Assembly (NCBI GenBank): GCA_021014945.1
Contig: MU266362.1
Span: 1-64,000 of the forward strand
Direction: 5' to 3'
Length of the DNA: 64,000 bases
Source of the DNA: Leucogyrophana mollusca
Lineage: Eukaryota; Basidiomycota; Agaricomycetes; Boletales
A program made the translations under genes and the position numbers. Below the pieces are notes generated by a model. It searched no databases. It had not been told where the DNA came from and worked only from the letters and a program-made list of their open reading frames with translations. Positions 27,847-41,028 of the stretch are shown here, piece by piece (the stretch's first letter is position 1; every line of letters begins with the position of its first letter).

Positions 27847-29568
27847 ATGTCTGGACAATACTGGTTCCCAAATATGCCCATTGCCGAAATCATGGCTGCT
27901 CTCTCGGAGTGGGGCTTGTCTGTCAGTAATGAGCAGCTCGTCAGGCCATCCTCCGACTTTGTCGTTGGTGTTTACCACGCGTGTCTGGAGCAAGTCACAT
28001 CTTTGTCACCCAGTGCCTTGCATAACCCAGTTCAGAACATCCTCATGTCCATGGACGATGCGAATCCAGTATGACCTTACTTTTGGGCGGACCTGTCTAC
28101 TCACGCGTTTGTATAACCAGGATCTGTACGCTTCAAGCATATCGCAGAATATTATGCTCTACCATCTGTAATATCGACACCAAGTGATGCCTGTCTGTTT
28201 CTAACCTGGAATATAGGACTCGATTCGCAAACGCAGCGCGAATAATGGACTTCAGCGCCAAAGATCTTTACACACCTGAACCAGAGCGTACCCGCTTCAT
28301 CCTTTCTGCATTTATCAACTTCGTAAAGTTCGCGGAGCAGTGTGGACCATTCATCAGCAGCCTCCGTGATAAATCGACGGCTCTCGTCGAAGAACGCGTT
28401 CAAGTCGCACAAGGGCTTTCAGAGATGCAGCACAAACTGGCAGTGCTCAAGTACGCCCATCCAACAGTTTGGGCACCAGACTAATAATGTAATTCCAATA
28501 GGGCACAACGACAAAAGGACGAACCCAAGTGCGAATCGCTGCGACAAGAAAATGCAGCAATTACAGCCCACCTCATGGCAACTAAGGAAGTTCACCAATC
28601 GGTCGTCAAGGACATCGAGAATCTGAAGGTCGAGAAAGCCTCTCTTATCGCACGTAAAGAGGCCTTGAATTCTGAGACCGCGACGGCTATGGACTCCATT
28701 TCTCGGACGCGGTCACGCATAGTACAATCTCCAGAGCGTATCAAGCGCAATATATCTGTGATGGGTGCCACCGCCATCGAGGATAAAAGATCAGTTGCCA
28801 TCCATGAAGCCAAGGCCCGCGACCTGCAGGCCAAAATCTCCGCCCTGTCGAACATAGAGAAGGTACGCCTCGCCACCTGCGATTCTATACACTACTTAAA
28901 AAAAACATTCCGCCTCAGGATGTTCGATCTTGTGTTGAGCAGTTGCAAACCATAGAGAAGGAAGTTCTCGCTCTGGAGGGATCTCAGAAAGAGCTCGCGG
29001 ACCTGAGGGATAGTTTAGACTACAAAAAGATTGAGCGCAGCGAGCTTCAAATGAAGAAAGAGGTTCATACCGTCTCCCAATCTTGCATTGACCGCCCGTT
29101 GTGACTTCCCATATTTCAGCGCGTCATCAAGCAGCTCGGCAATGCTCAAGAGAAACTTGAGCGTGCCCAGCGCCACGCAGAGGAGAAACGGATCGCCAGT
29201 CAACAGACAATTACAAGGCTTCAAAGAGAGTATGAAGAGATGGTCGTCGAGCGTCAAGATAACGACAAGCTAGTGGAGGAACTGCGTGCGGAGGCCGACG
29301 AGATCGAAACCAAGGTCAGATGAAGTCTCAGTCACTTCTTCAATGATTCTAACAGCATTCGCACACTGCGGCTTAGATGTCGGAACACCTAAAAAAGAGT
29401 GAGATCGAATTGAATGAACTGCTAACCGAATACTGGAAGCTTCGGCATGAGACTGGTGAGATACTAGTGCATATCCATCGCTGGTAACCCACTTACACCC
29501 GTCCATGCGCAGAGGTATACATGGAAACTCTTGCGAATAAACTTAATATGAGCGTCTCCTCAGAATAA
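27847..29568 (+). CDS. NUF2: Kinetochore protein NUF2 (Ndc80 complex)
   Basis: Nuf2 pairs with Ndc80 to bind microtubules at the outer kinetochore. The start is ATG 27847 (MSGQYWFPNMPIAEIMAALS). The N-terminal calponin-homology fold includes LSEWGLSVSNEQLVRPSSDF, then (after introns near 28070-28120 and 28160-28215) SISQNIMLYHL, TRFANAARIMDFSAKDLYTP and EPERTRFILSAFINFVKFAE, the family signature. The rest is a long coiled coil (about 28330-29560) with heptad-like Leu/Glu/Lys composition, split by short introns. The protein ends LANKLNMSVSSE, with TAA 29566-29568. The length, about 450 residues, fits the family. It is convergent with the ING gene, 221 bp apart. Confidence 0.94.
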
Positions 29569-29789
29569 AGAAGCTGGGTGCTTGCGACTCTGTTCAAACG
29601 TTACTTTACAGCGTGGTGGAAATTATGGATATCGCGTATTGACATTTAGGATTGCGTCAGACGAGGCGGGGCTTGTATACATGGGCGGATATCAGTTGTT
29701 TAAAACCATAGCATCGTGACTCGTGAAGATGGTTCTGTGGGAACTGCAGAATAAAGCGAGCGGCCGAGACGATTGATACAAGGCGGATA

Positions 29790-31385
29790 TTACTTTTGCT
29801 TGCCCTTGTGCGCCATCTTTGGCTGACAATCACGGCAGTACCACTTCGTCTTCTTGTTGGGGACTTCCGATAGCCCAGTGCAACCAAGGTGGAACTGGAT
29901 AGTACAAATTACCGTGAGGGAAACGAGCATCACAAACGCCACAGCCAGCTCACCCACTCGAGCTTGCAGTCAGAGTTATCGCAGCCGATCAGCTGTTAAC
30001 GCGCGTAAGCAGTCAGTACGAAAAATTTACTATGGAAAAGCGTACCACGCCATAAGAAACCTGATTACAATAGCAATAGCGGGGCTCGTTAGGGGCAACG
30101 GGTGGTTGTCTCAGATGCTGGGCTGGGATCGTCAATTTCACAGCTCTCGCTGGCCGGGTCCGTTGAAGCTCCCCAAGCTCCTCTGGAGGATCGACCCTTT
30201 TTGGTAGGGCAGCTTTCTTAGCTTTCGTCGCTGACTTCTTACGCTTGACGTTAGAAGTTCCCTCTACAAGGCCATTTGGTGCAGATTCCTCGTCGACAGG
30301 CTCCTCCACTGCCGACGGAAATTTTGGCTGGGGTTCAGGAGATATTGAGGGAACGGGACTATACTCTACACGAGGAGGCCGACCCCACCGTGGCACGGAG
30401 AGGTCGGGAAGTAGAATCGGTGCGAGATGTGTCCCAGGGCGGACACCAAGAGATATCGACGCCTCTTGCTCCTTTATGGCTTGGTCTAAGAGGCGTACAT
30501 GGCGTTCTACCTGGGCAATTTGGACTTAGAAGAGCTCAGCCTGGGGCGAGGAAGCTCACTGTTTCGTAGGCTGTTTGCGCGAGATTAACCTTCTCTTCCG
30601 AAGATCTCAGCACCTCTTCAGACATCGTCGCTATACTTTGGAGAAGCTGGCGGGTTGACTCGGATGGCTCGTCCCGCTCCGTTCTAAGCACCGGGCCACT
30701 ATCAGGTAGAAGATGATTGGCAGATTTGTCCGGGGCACTGACTACCGACTCTACATCCGCTGCTTCAGATAGTGGCCGCATGGGTGGACTCCCCGATGAG
30801 GAGTGTGGGTGAAGAGATGGTCCACCGGATACATCTACAGCGTCCCGATCCGGGTCCACCAATGACGCGGGATCAGCGACAATAGGGCCGTTGTCGCCCG
30901 TGCTGAGTTCAGAACGAGCCACCAGAGTGAATCGCAATGCAATATACCGCTGAATGGTATTTAACAGCTCCGAGTTGTGTGCTAAAGAAAGCGCGCTGTG
31001 AACGGATAGCAGGGTTATACAGGATCCACTAGACTCGCCTTGTGTTTGTTCATCCAGTTCGCGCATCAGAGTGTACTGTCGATGCAAAGACAGCGGCAGC
31101 TGTTCAAGGACTGGGAAATATACCCTAAGAACGTCGTCTGATGATATGCCGTATGTTCACCATACCTTCGTGATGTTCTTCCTTGAACGCATCCCAGCTT
31201 TCGTGCGCCATCTCTCGCTCCTCACTGGGCGCTTCTGTTAATAATACATTATTTCCTACAGATGATGTATCTGCATGCTCTTCAACCCCCGATCCGGCAA
31301 GACCATTATCGTCTTGTTCCACCTCATTGAGATCGTTCGCAAAGGCCTGCGAGCGTCGACGCTTGCGAGTCTTGTAGTATGACAT
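29790..31385 (-). CDS. ING-family PHD-finger chromatin protein
   Basis: ING proteins read H3K4me3 and belong to histone acetyltransferase (NuA4/NuA3) or deacetylase (Rpd3L) complexes. From ATG 31385 (MSYYKTRKRRRSQAFAND) the N-terminal ING helices include LPLSLHRQYTLMRELDEQTQ (near 31070-31110), the expected family hallmark, and later QVERHVRLLDQAIKEQE (near 30500). The middle is disordered and Pro/Ser-rich. The C-terminal PHD finger reads YCYCNQVSYG, then GCDNSDCKLEWFHLGCTGLS across introns, then TKWYCRDCQPKM, and the protein ends in basic HKGKQK with TAA 29790-29792. Which of the three yeast ING proteins it matches (Yng1, Yng2, Pho23) cannot be told by eye. Confidence 0.9.
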
Positions 31386-31586
31386 TACTGGAGAAGATAT
31401 TGCGGGTTCGAAAACGAGGTTACGCTGTAATTTGGCACCGAAAGTAGTTGGCTATTTGGAATTTAAGCCGCTGGTCCAGATTCTGATCGAAAAGGGTTAT
31501 GAGGGCTTTAGAATTCAACAGGACCAAACAACATGTCCAGACAGCTCGAGAATGAGTTCATATTTGAGTGACAAACCAGTATAAAC
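31386..31586. promoter_or_regulatory. Shared promoter of the ING gene and RFT1
   Basis: A 201-bp head-to-head spacer between starts at 31385 (minus) and 31587 (plus). No coding sequence is supported. Function is inferred from position. Confidence 0.4.
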
Positions 31587-33531
31587 ATGGCCTCTCGGCA
31601 CTCCGCTGCAGGACATGGGTCCAGGCTCATGAAAGCGTCCATATCTTCCGCATCTTCCCTTGTGGGGCTCCAACTGTTCTCTCGAGGTTTCACGTTTATC
31701 CTAAACCAGGCTCTATTTCGCCTCGCTTCTCCTCAAGTCTTCGGCACCGCTGCCATACAATTTGAGCTCGTATTGAGCACTATACTGTTCTTGAGTCGAG
31801 AAGGTGTTAGGAACGCTCTTCTGCGCGCATGGCCATCCCCTGATGAACCGAACTCCACAAAATTAACATCCGTCGATACTGTCAAATCTACCAATCTGGC
31901 GTCCGTTCCAGCACTCATCGGGTTGCCTGTCGCTATTACCACTGTTTGCCTCTATGGATATGCTGCTTCCGCAGATACACAAAGCCAGCCCCGCTTTCGG
32001 CCCGCGCTATGGATATATGCTCTTGCCGCGGTTGGCGAGTTGTGTAGTGAACCTATGCATAACAGGTGAGACCCCAGTCATATTATCTTCCGTGCACTGG
32101 TTTTACGAATTCAGAGCAATGGGAGAAGTCCGAACGCACATACGCGTGAGGGCTGAGGGTTTGGGTATAACATGCAAAACCATCATAACCTACGTCGCAC
32201 TTTTGTACGACTCCAAGCAGGGTCATTACGCAGGCACCCATGCCCTTGAAGCTTTTGCTCTGGGCCAGCTGACGTACAGCACAGTCGTTTTTGCCGTATA
32301 CGTTATCCATTTTGGCTGGCCATCTCTCTGGCCAAAACGGTTACAACACCGCTCTCTCCTCGAAGCAAAGTGCGTAGCCACCCTTATATCTACAACGTTT
32401 TGGTCTTACTGCAGAGGGTTCAGTCAGGGCATGTGGAAAACCACTATATCGGCGTACTTTGATCCCACAATCCTGCAGTTGTCAATGACTATGACATCAC
32501 AGTCCGTTGTGAAACATTTCCTGACTGAAGGCGACAAGCTCATTGTCTCATGGTGGAGCCCGTTGCAAGACCAAGGAGGCTACGCTATCGCTGTGAACTA
32601 CGGTAGGAGTTCGAGTCCTGTAACTAAATATGACCGTGAAATGAATACTATATCTTCCTGCAGGTTCGTTAGTTGCACGTATCATATTACAGCCTGTCGA
32701 AGAGATTTGTCGAGTGTTCTTCTCCAAGGTCCTGTCCTCCTCGAACACTAGTGCAGCCGCGCCCTCTAGAGCACGGTCTGGTGTTGATGCGTCCGCCATG
32801 CAGCAAGCATCGGAAGCTCTTATGACGTTGCTATCCGTTCAACTAGTGTTCTCATTCTTGGTCGTGACATTCGGATCCCTCTACCTGCCAATATTTCTGA
32901 ACATGTTGCTTCCTCGTCAGTATATTTCCACCAGTGCCCCTGGAGTTCTCTCGGCGTGGATATGGTATATCCCCTTCTTAGCAATCAACGGAGGACTGGA
33001 AGCATTTTTCTCAAGTGTTGCTACCCCTAAAGACCTGAACAGGCAAAGTCGGTCCGTGGCGAGTATATTCTCTGAGACTCGCTGAGACTGAACCCTCTGT
33101 TCAGGTGGTTAATTGTGTTCTCGGCAATTTACTTGCTAGCTGCGATTACCCTCTACAACCTCCATTTCGGTGACACGTCTCTGGTTTATGCGAACATCAT
33201 CAATCTCACGGCACGTATTGGCTATGTGTTGAACTTCGCCTCGTCGTACTTCAAAGGACACGAAAGAGCTTACCAGCTGGCATGGAGGACCCTCATGCCC
33301 ACCTGGCAATTTATTGCGGTCTCTGTGATGTCGCTATTTGCGATCTCCTGTAATGGGAGACGCATAGACGTCATGGATATTGTGGCAACCGCCGGACGGA
33401 AGGCTCTTTTGTCTTCGGCTGTAGCTATGCATGTTGCACTTGGTGCTGGCCTGGGCATCCTTTCTATAGCTACTTGGTGGACAACTGCTGGGAACTCCTT
33501 AATTTCACGGACAAGAGCAAAAACAGCATAG
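31587..33531 (+). CDS. RFT1: RFT1, ER protein required for N-glycan precursor assembly
   Basis: Rft1 is a polytopic ER membrane protein of the MATE-like superfamily. It is needed for N-glycosylation at the Man5GlcNAc2-PP-dolichol step; whether it is itself the flippase is debated. The start is ATG 31587. The first helices give SLVGLQLFSRGFTFILNQAL and FLSREGVRNALLR, both conserved family motifs. Later come ALEAFALGQLTYSTVVF, KHFLTEGDKLIVSWWSPLQD near 32510 (a hallmark), GGYAIAVNYGSLVARIILQP across an intron near 32605-32665, and EEICRVFF. The C-terminal helices include LPRQYISTSAPGVLSAWIWY. A short intron near 33055-33105 joins to WLIVFSAIYLLAA. The last exon ends at TAG 33531. Many hydrophobic segments are spread over the whole length, as expected. 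Confidence 0.94.
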
Positions 33532-33925
33532 TCTTATATCGTAGCACCTGTATTTGCAATCCGTATGCGCGTCTTTGGTGGTATAACTAAGTCTTATACT
33601 GGGTCTGACTTGTCAATCAAAGTTAACTATGATGTCTGACAAATATTCTCTGTAACTTGACCTTCAGCTCGTGCCTTTGACCTGCACCGCCACAGCCCCA
33701 CAAGTTACAACACTCATCAAAAGCGGCAGCATCTGTACAAAGTGGTCGAACGAGTAACAACCACTTTCACGGCGCACCATCACTAATAGTCACTACCCGC
33801 CGTGGGCACACTCAACGTTCTGCAAGGTCCAACATCATTGTAACGAATCCAAATTCAGGCCATCATTTGCATTCGGACGGCAGCACTGGAGATTATGCAT
33901 TCTGAGGTCAGGATCGACGAGATTG
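33532..33925. other. Spacer between RFT1 and the HEATR5/Laa1 gene
   Basis: About 390 bp with no supported gene. It should hold the RFT1 3' UTR and the promoter of the next gene. An upstream ATG at 33895 is in another frame and runs into a stop. Confidence 0.4.
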
Positions 33926-36900
33926 ATGAGGTACAGGCCCACCATCCCTAGTCTCGCAGCAGAGGCTGACTTCTCACAGACACAGCTTTCCGGAGAAAAT
34001 GGGGAGATGTATCTCTTCCAGTGGCTTTCAGTCTTAGAGAAGCAGTTGAAGAATGTTAGTGCGGTAAGTAAGTTAGATGAAACCGAGTTACCCTTGCCCT
34101 GACCATGGTGTAGGAGCATTTGAAATCGGCGCAGCCCTCTCTAGAGGCAATATTACTGAAAGTTCTGAGTGGCTCAGAGCCATATCCTCCTCCAGGACGC
34201 GGTTTACGCAACATTTCCACTAGATGTTTTATAATGTTGTATAACCACGGAGAGTCAAGGACTTTATTCGACACCTTGAGGCTCTTTCTTAAAACTGCCA
34301 GTGATTTCAAGACATCTGACAAAGATTTAATCAAAATGTGAGTTCCTTCCTGTTACTCTGGATTTATAGCATCTGAGCATTGATTTGTAGAGCGGCATTC
34401 TGGGTCATCGGAGAATTGATGGGAACTTTTGGCTCCCAAGTAATAATTAGAGCCGGTCCATTGCGAAGATAATGCTGACCTTGACTGAAAGGTTATGTCG
34501 TTCATGGGGGAAATTGCGTCCATTGCACTGAAGACGTTCAAATCATCGAGTGTACGCCCGTCTCGGTATGATTTCCTGGTTGGCATTTATTAATTCTGTG
34601 ATTGTTCCAAGTCTCCTCAAACCCGGTTCCATGCACTCACGATGTTGCGCAAGTCTATTGTTTCCGCAAAGAGAGCTATCCCAGATGCGGTGTCTAAAGA
34701 CATCATCAAACAGTCAAAAAACGGCTTGACTGATAAAGCATTGCCTGTGCAACGTGCAGCTTCAAGCGTGAGGATTGCATCTCTACGTAATTCGTTGTTG
34801 CCTACTAAAGAGGTTCACAGGTCTTGGTCACCATGTACACGCCTGGGGACGCAGCCACTCTTCCAGAGATTGAATCCATAATCAACCTCTGCGTCAAAAG
34901 CTTGGATGGTAGCGATCAAGTAACGCGCCAGTCATTGTCTCAGCTAGTAGGCCACATGTTAGCTGCCACGCAGCTGGAACGCGTCGTATCCACAGTAGAG
35001 CTCTCTCAGAAAGGCAAGAAAGACGCTGATGATGGAGAGATATCTACTCCGGCCCATGTGGCTGCCGAAAATGCGAAGGCGTTACTCACTCCTGACGAAA
35101 TGTTCTGCCAACTCTCGGGACATTTCAACAAAATCCAAACCTCGCGGAAAGCAAGAGCCGGCATCTTCGACTTCTACGTGGCGGTCCTCACTAAATGCGG
35201 CCCCACTTTCGTGGAGAATAACTACGCGCTGATTGTCAGTCATTTGATGACCGAGATTGGGTCGAACACAAAGAATTCTGCATCGCGTTACGACAGGCTT
35301 TTCACGCGGAACCTCGTTGGGGCTTTGCTGCGGGATCTCATCGCAGTTCGCATGTTGAGCGAGCAGGGGCAGATCGGGGCCATCCAAGAACTCTCTTCTT
35401 CATATCTGAAGAGATGGCCAGCTTTGATGCCCGGTCAAGTCGCCCCGAACTCCCAATCGCTCGCCATCGCTCTGAAAGAGGTTGCTGGTTTGTTGCAGCA
35501 ACTGGGTAATGCTCCCCCTCCGGTGCAGGTGCGTAAAATCAAGCTCTGTTCACAGATTTCCATCTTATCAGGATTTTCTGACCATTCCCAACCAGGATGC
35601 TGTTTCGGAGCCGCTCCTAACTCTTTTAACACACCCCAGCCATACAGTTCGCGTTAACGCAAGCTGGGCTTTGCGATGCTTTTGCTATTCAACCCCGCTG
35701 CGTCTGCCTAGGGCAATACTTACCATTGCGGAATCGTTACAGCGCGACCTTGATTCATTGCAGTCGCCAGCGGCTCCCTCCGACATTGGTCGCCGCGCTT
35801 TGGGCCACGCATATGGCCTAGCAGCACTCGTCGCCGTCGTTCCCCAACGGCCACTATACGTGTCATTCGATGTAGCGACAAACGTGCTGGATACCGCCAC
35901 GCAGCTTCTGAAGCGCGCCAGTGACCACGAAGTCCATATTGCCGGAATTGAAGTAGAGATCGCTTGGACTCTAATAGCGTCGTTGATGCTCCTTGGTCCA
36001 AATTTTGTCCGATCCCACGTTCCCCAGTTACTGGTGCTATGGCGGAATGCGCTGCCGAAGCCAACAAGCAAAGACAGTACCACAAGGCGCACTTCTGCGG
36101 AATGGTCCTTTCTTTTGCACGTCCGTGATAGCGCTCTTGGCGCAATCCTCTGTTTTTTACTTCATAACACTCCACTCCTGACTCTCGATGTTGCTCGGAG
36201 AATATCCTCGCTGCTGGCCAATGCCCTGTCATTCACTAATGCATTCGTCTCTCAAACACAAGATGATATCCCAGGATCCTCGAGTATAGATAATAACAAC
36301 CTACCTATCCGCTCCCGAGAGGCTTCACTTCGCCAGAGGGTCTATCTATGTTTCACCGCTCTCGGGCCCTCCAATTTAACCGAGTCACTTCAGTCTAGTC
36401 TGTTACAATCGACACTATCCATTTTTGCAGGACCCGACGACAGCGGCTCCATCATGCAAGCTGCGATTGCTTCATCATCTGGAAGTTTCACGTCTATCTG
36501 GCAGGTATGGGATGGATACGCGTACGGCGTAACTACCATAGACATTGGCGAAACCGAGAGAGAGTCTGAGGATAATACCTATCGTTCTGGAAATCATCAC
36601 ACTGACAGTGATGTCGTCGAGAATTCCATGAATTTCCTCGTGAGTTTGCCAGCCTATCCATCGACTTGCCTTCACTCACGGGATACCATCAGCTCCGCAG
36701 TCCCATTTTGAGAGCGATCGAGCATGACACGCTCTCCCTCTGCCTTGCTACTTCCGAAGGGAAAATATCCGCACCGCCGCCAACGTCGTCCGTCGTTGAC
36801 GCCGCCCTGGAGCTTTTCTCACAGCTTGTTCCAATTCAAGACCTGACCTCAACCGTTCGCACCATTACCCACTTGGTTGAGTCGGTGCGGTCCCCTAAAC

Positions 36901-39900
36901 TGGAGAAGAACGTCGGTCGTAAGGCGGCGGTGCTCGTGAACAGTATAGTAGCTATCGTGCGTACCATGCGTGTGGCTATGGCCTTGCACTATCGTCACGC
37001 CAAAGAAACTCTTGGGCACTCTCAAGTTACCTCTGCTCTTGCGATATTTTTGAAGGTTTGTCTGTGTTTGTTCTCAGTAGAATGTCATAGCATTACTCTT
37101 TGTCAGGATGCGCTGGTTGATGGTGACCCTGCTCTTCGCTCCGCAAGTAGTGAAGCAATTGGTCGGCTGGCTAATATTTCCGGGACCGCATTTCTGACAA
37201 GTCAGACGAAAGTCCTGGTCGACCACGTCGTCAACAACCGTGACCCTCAAGGCCGCGCTGGGTGCGCTTTAGCATTTGGAGCCATCTATACCCATGTTGG
37301 CGGTCTGGCTGCAGGCCCATTGTTAAAAACAACGGTCAACATTTTGATGTCACTAGCCAACGATCCTCATCCGCTGGTCCACTTCTGGTCGCTGAATGCT
37401 CTTGCTCAAGTCATCGATGCCGCCAATCTGGCCTTTTCTCCCTTTGTACCAAGTGCTCTAGGAATGTTGCTGAAACTCTATATGTCCGAGTCCCACGAGG
37501 CCGAGGGAGGTACTCTGAACAACGCCAACATCAGTGGTGACCTTCAGACATACCCGGTCGTCTGCCGCATTATAGACGCGATCATCACGGTCCTCGGTCC
37601 AGACGTCCAGGACTCGCCGAGGACGAGAACGGTTGTCCTTGATCTAGTCCACGAATTTTCGTTGGAGGACGAGGAAAACGTTTCCGTTGAAACCATAAAA
37701 TGCATTCACCACCTCCTTATGTTTGCCCCTGAACATGTTCACATCCCGGAGTTTGTGGACCGTTTCAGGCGTCACCTGGCGTCTACTAGGCGCCGCCTCA
37801 AGATCGCTTCGATAGATGCGCTCTACCAGCTGGTTCAAAGGGATGCATTAGCGATGTCCAGATTAGGGGGCGACCGGCTCGTGGAGGATCTTTTTACTAT
37901 GTTGGATGGCGACCCATCCGTCGATGGCGTCAAAAATGTCATATCCAGCTGGCTTCAACAGACAGCAGTCCACAACCCATCGGCCTGGATTGACCTGTGT
38001 CAAAGAATTATGTTACGGACAACGGCTTCCCAGCAAATTGTAGACACCGCAAACATTCTCGTTGACGACGAAGGCCAGTCTCTCAGCGCTTCTGTTTCAA
38101 ACAGCGATGCTCGGCCTGATTCTTTAAATGCTACGTCGCGTTGGAGGACGCAATTGTTTGCCTTGCGCTGTCTTCACGACATATGCACCATTGTTGCTCG
38201 GTCGGATCGGAGAGAACACCTCGATATCCTCTTTGCTCGTAGCCGCGGTCTTGCCGCCCATGGACTTCTGGTTTCTCGGGTGCCGGATCTGATAAAAATG
38301 GCGTTTACCGCTTCCGCCGCATATGTAACTGAAATCCGCCTGGAAGGTCTCCTGGTTTTGCGTGACATTATTCAAGTAGATCCACATGTTTCATTCTTTC
38401 GCATGCAACTCACTTCTATCGTGTAGATCTTTGCTAAATCGCCCGACCCTGACTATCCAGATGTCCTCCTGCTGGAGCAACATCAGGCACCGATCACTGC
38501 TGCTCTCACGCCAGCTTTCTCTGCAGACTCCACGCCAGAGATCCTGGCGTTTGCAATAGACGCGTGCGCTGTATTTGTCGGTTGTGGGGTTGTCAAAGAG
38601 ATCGGTCGCATGGGTCGCATCCTGAAGCAGCTCATCATTGCTTTAGGGGAGATAACCGGTCAGTCGGGCTACCAGAAATACTCTTTGTCGCGGGCTAACA
38701 CGATTTAGACCCCGGAAATCCAGCCTTAGAAAGATATGCTAATCTGAGCCCCAATGCTTCTGGCATGCTCAGAGTGGCTACCCTCTCTGCATGGGCGCAA
38801 CTTGAGGTTGCCAGCGCGGAGCAGTCCTACCTTGTGGACGTCATGAACCCCCACCGACCAAAACTCGCAGCACAGTGGATAGCTTCGCTAAGGGACTATG
38901 CAGTCATTCGTGCGGACTCTGAATTCATTCAAGACGCCTCCGCCGTCGCCTTGGATCCTTCGTACGCGAGCCTCGGAAAGGTGGTTTTGTTACCGGTACG
39001 CTGATCCCCTTAATAAATGTGTTTAAGCGACCTCTTACCCTTCTTTAGTACTACATAGAATCCTGGCCCATCATTCTGCAAGCCATCGCAAATGCAATGG
39101 AACGAGCCGACCCGTATATCTCTGCTGCCATGTTAGGCCGAGAGGGCGAACCTGGTCCCATATCGAATAATACTAGAAGTTCTACTCGCGGCGAACCTGC
39201 TCCCATGTTCTTCATTGCTTTCGGTTTGGTCTACGAAGCGTTGGCAGTGTCCTCACCGGAGCCTTCCTCAGCTACAGAATCTCGGACGATCACCCTGGTC
39301 GCCTCACTGAGAGCCCTCAAATGTCTCGTCGATCCTCGGTATTCAGGAATGGCCCTTTTGGAGCCGATTGTGTTCAAGGAATTTATCAACCTTTGTTATC
39401 GTCTGGTCATGGTCGAGTCCGCCGTCGTTTTGGGACATCTTATAGATGTGGTCATGGCCTTCGTAAAACATTTTGGCAACCACTCAGAAGCAGACGAAGT
39501 TCTTAAGTGAGTCTGCATTTTTTCACGAGCGATTCAGTTGAAGTTATTCCGGTCAACAACAGCACCTTTGCAATCGGATCCGTCCGTGTTCACTGTCTGA
39601 AGATATGCGCCTATGTCATTCGCCATTCGTGTCGTGGTGTTTCGACGAAGCGTAAGTCGCACTCGCACCGATGCAGCTTTAGTTGCAAAGTAACCTCATT
39701 TTTATGAAAAGGAGATTCCCCTGCGGACACAGTCAGATTGATAACCCGCGCACTGGCGACATTTCAAGTCGTCGCCACTGCTGTGGAAGGCGACCTTCGT
39801 GAGGACGTACGAGGGGTGGCCTGTATGTTGTACAGTGGTACGTCAGATGGTATCTTCAGAGTTATAATGATCTAATCAACACCTTTAGAGTTACTAAAAG

Positions 39901-40870
39901 ACGAATCCTCAGAGGTCGATCTTGCAACGCCAGCGCTTCCGGCATTGAAGGCCTTGCTATCTGTACCGATACAGTCGCAGACTGCACAGGATCGGTTTGA
40001 TAAGTTGGTGCATGGCTTGCTTTCTTCATGTCTGCTGAACGTGGATGAAATGAGGTGAGCTGGTATCAATCAGTGGTGAACCGCTGCTTATGTCTGGTGT
40101 GAACTGTGTAGAGGGAGACAAGGCACTGTGTCGTCTCGGAAAGTGAAGAGCAACCTTTTGGCTTCTGTACTCATTTTGACTGTGGTACCTCAACACGTGA
40201 AACTTGCTCGCGGCGCAATAGAGCACTTATTCTTCCTCATATCTCAAAAGCTTGACGAGAGCGAGGAGGTATGGCCTCATATCCGCTATGCCAAGCATAC
40301 GCCGCTAATTCGTTTCACCCTCTAGATGGCCTTTGTTGCTATTCACTGTGCCAAAACAGTGGCAGTCGCTGCCTCGAGCAACGACTTGCTACGGAGCTGT
40401 ACTAGGCTGCTACTCCCTGCCTTAGTCCAGTATATTTCCAAAATTTCTCCTCGTTCGGACGATGGTTCTTTAACGGATCAACATGCTGCCTCCATCGACG
40501 AAGTGTGGAAGACCTTTACTGCAATGCTCTCGTTTGTTAACGAGGATCAACGTTAGTACTGACCAATGAAACCTGATGATTCTCTAATCTAACTTTTATT
40601 CGCTCAGGAATCCGCGCGCTCAGTATCATTGTTCCGACCGTTACCTTGCTCTTACGCCCGGGTCAATCCCCAGTATCACTAGTTCATTCCACCAGTGTCG
40701 CGCAGTTACTCCTGTTTGCCACTTCATCGCCTAACTCTTTCAAAGAGGCCACCATTCGGTTGGATCCGGCAACCCGCGAGACACTAGAACTTTCTATCAG
40801 AAGAACAGTCGGTGGTGCGGCCACAAATCAACATACCGCCAAACCGCAGATATCCTTAAGATCATTCTGA
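33926..40870 (+). CDS. LAA1: Giant HEAT-repeat protein, HEATR5/Laa1 family (AP-1 accessory)
   Basis: Laa1/HEATR5 binds the AP-1 clathrin adaptor and supports its recruitment and trans-Golgi-endosome traffic. I chose ATG 33926 (MRYRPTIPSLAAEADFSQTQ) because it is in frame with GEMYLFQWLSVLEKQLKNVS, the usual N-terminal helix. Successive exons give SRTLFDTLRLFLK, the stretch GLTDKALPVQRAAS near 34730, LFTRNLVGALLRDLIAVRML near 35300, and HTVRVNASWALRCF near 35645. They continue with LIASLMLLGPNFVRSHVPQL and LLVLWRNALP near 35970-36050, strongly like HEATR5. A long exon (about 36700-38425) includes RRLKIASIDALYQLVQRDAL. The tail ends in KPQISLRSF with TGA 40868-40870. About 2,000 residues of alpha-helical repeat are encoded, with more than ten short introns. 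It is convergent with the kinase-fold gene, 158 bp apart. Confidence 0.9.
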
Positions 40871-41028
40871 CCGTCCAAAGCCGTGCCCTTTGCGCAATAT
40901 AGCTCTAGAGCATCCTATCTCCCATTGATTTCGATTGCTAGTATTACATGTTGTGCACCTTGTTATACACACGGTATCAGTACATTGTACATCCTTCAGA
41001 AGCACTATCCATCATTGGTCTATATACA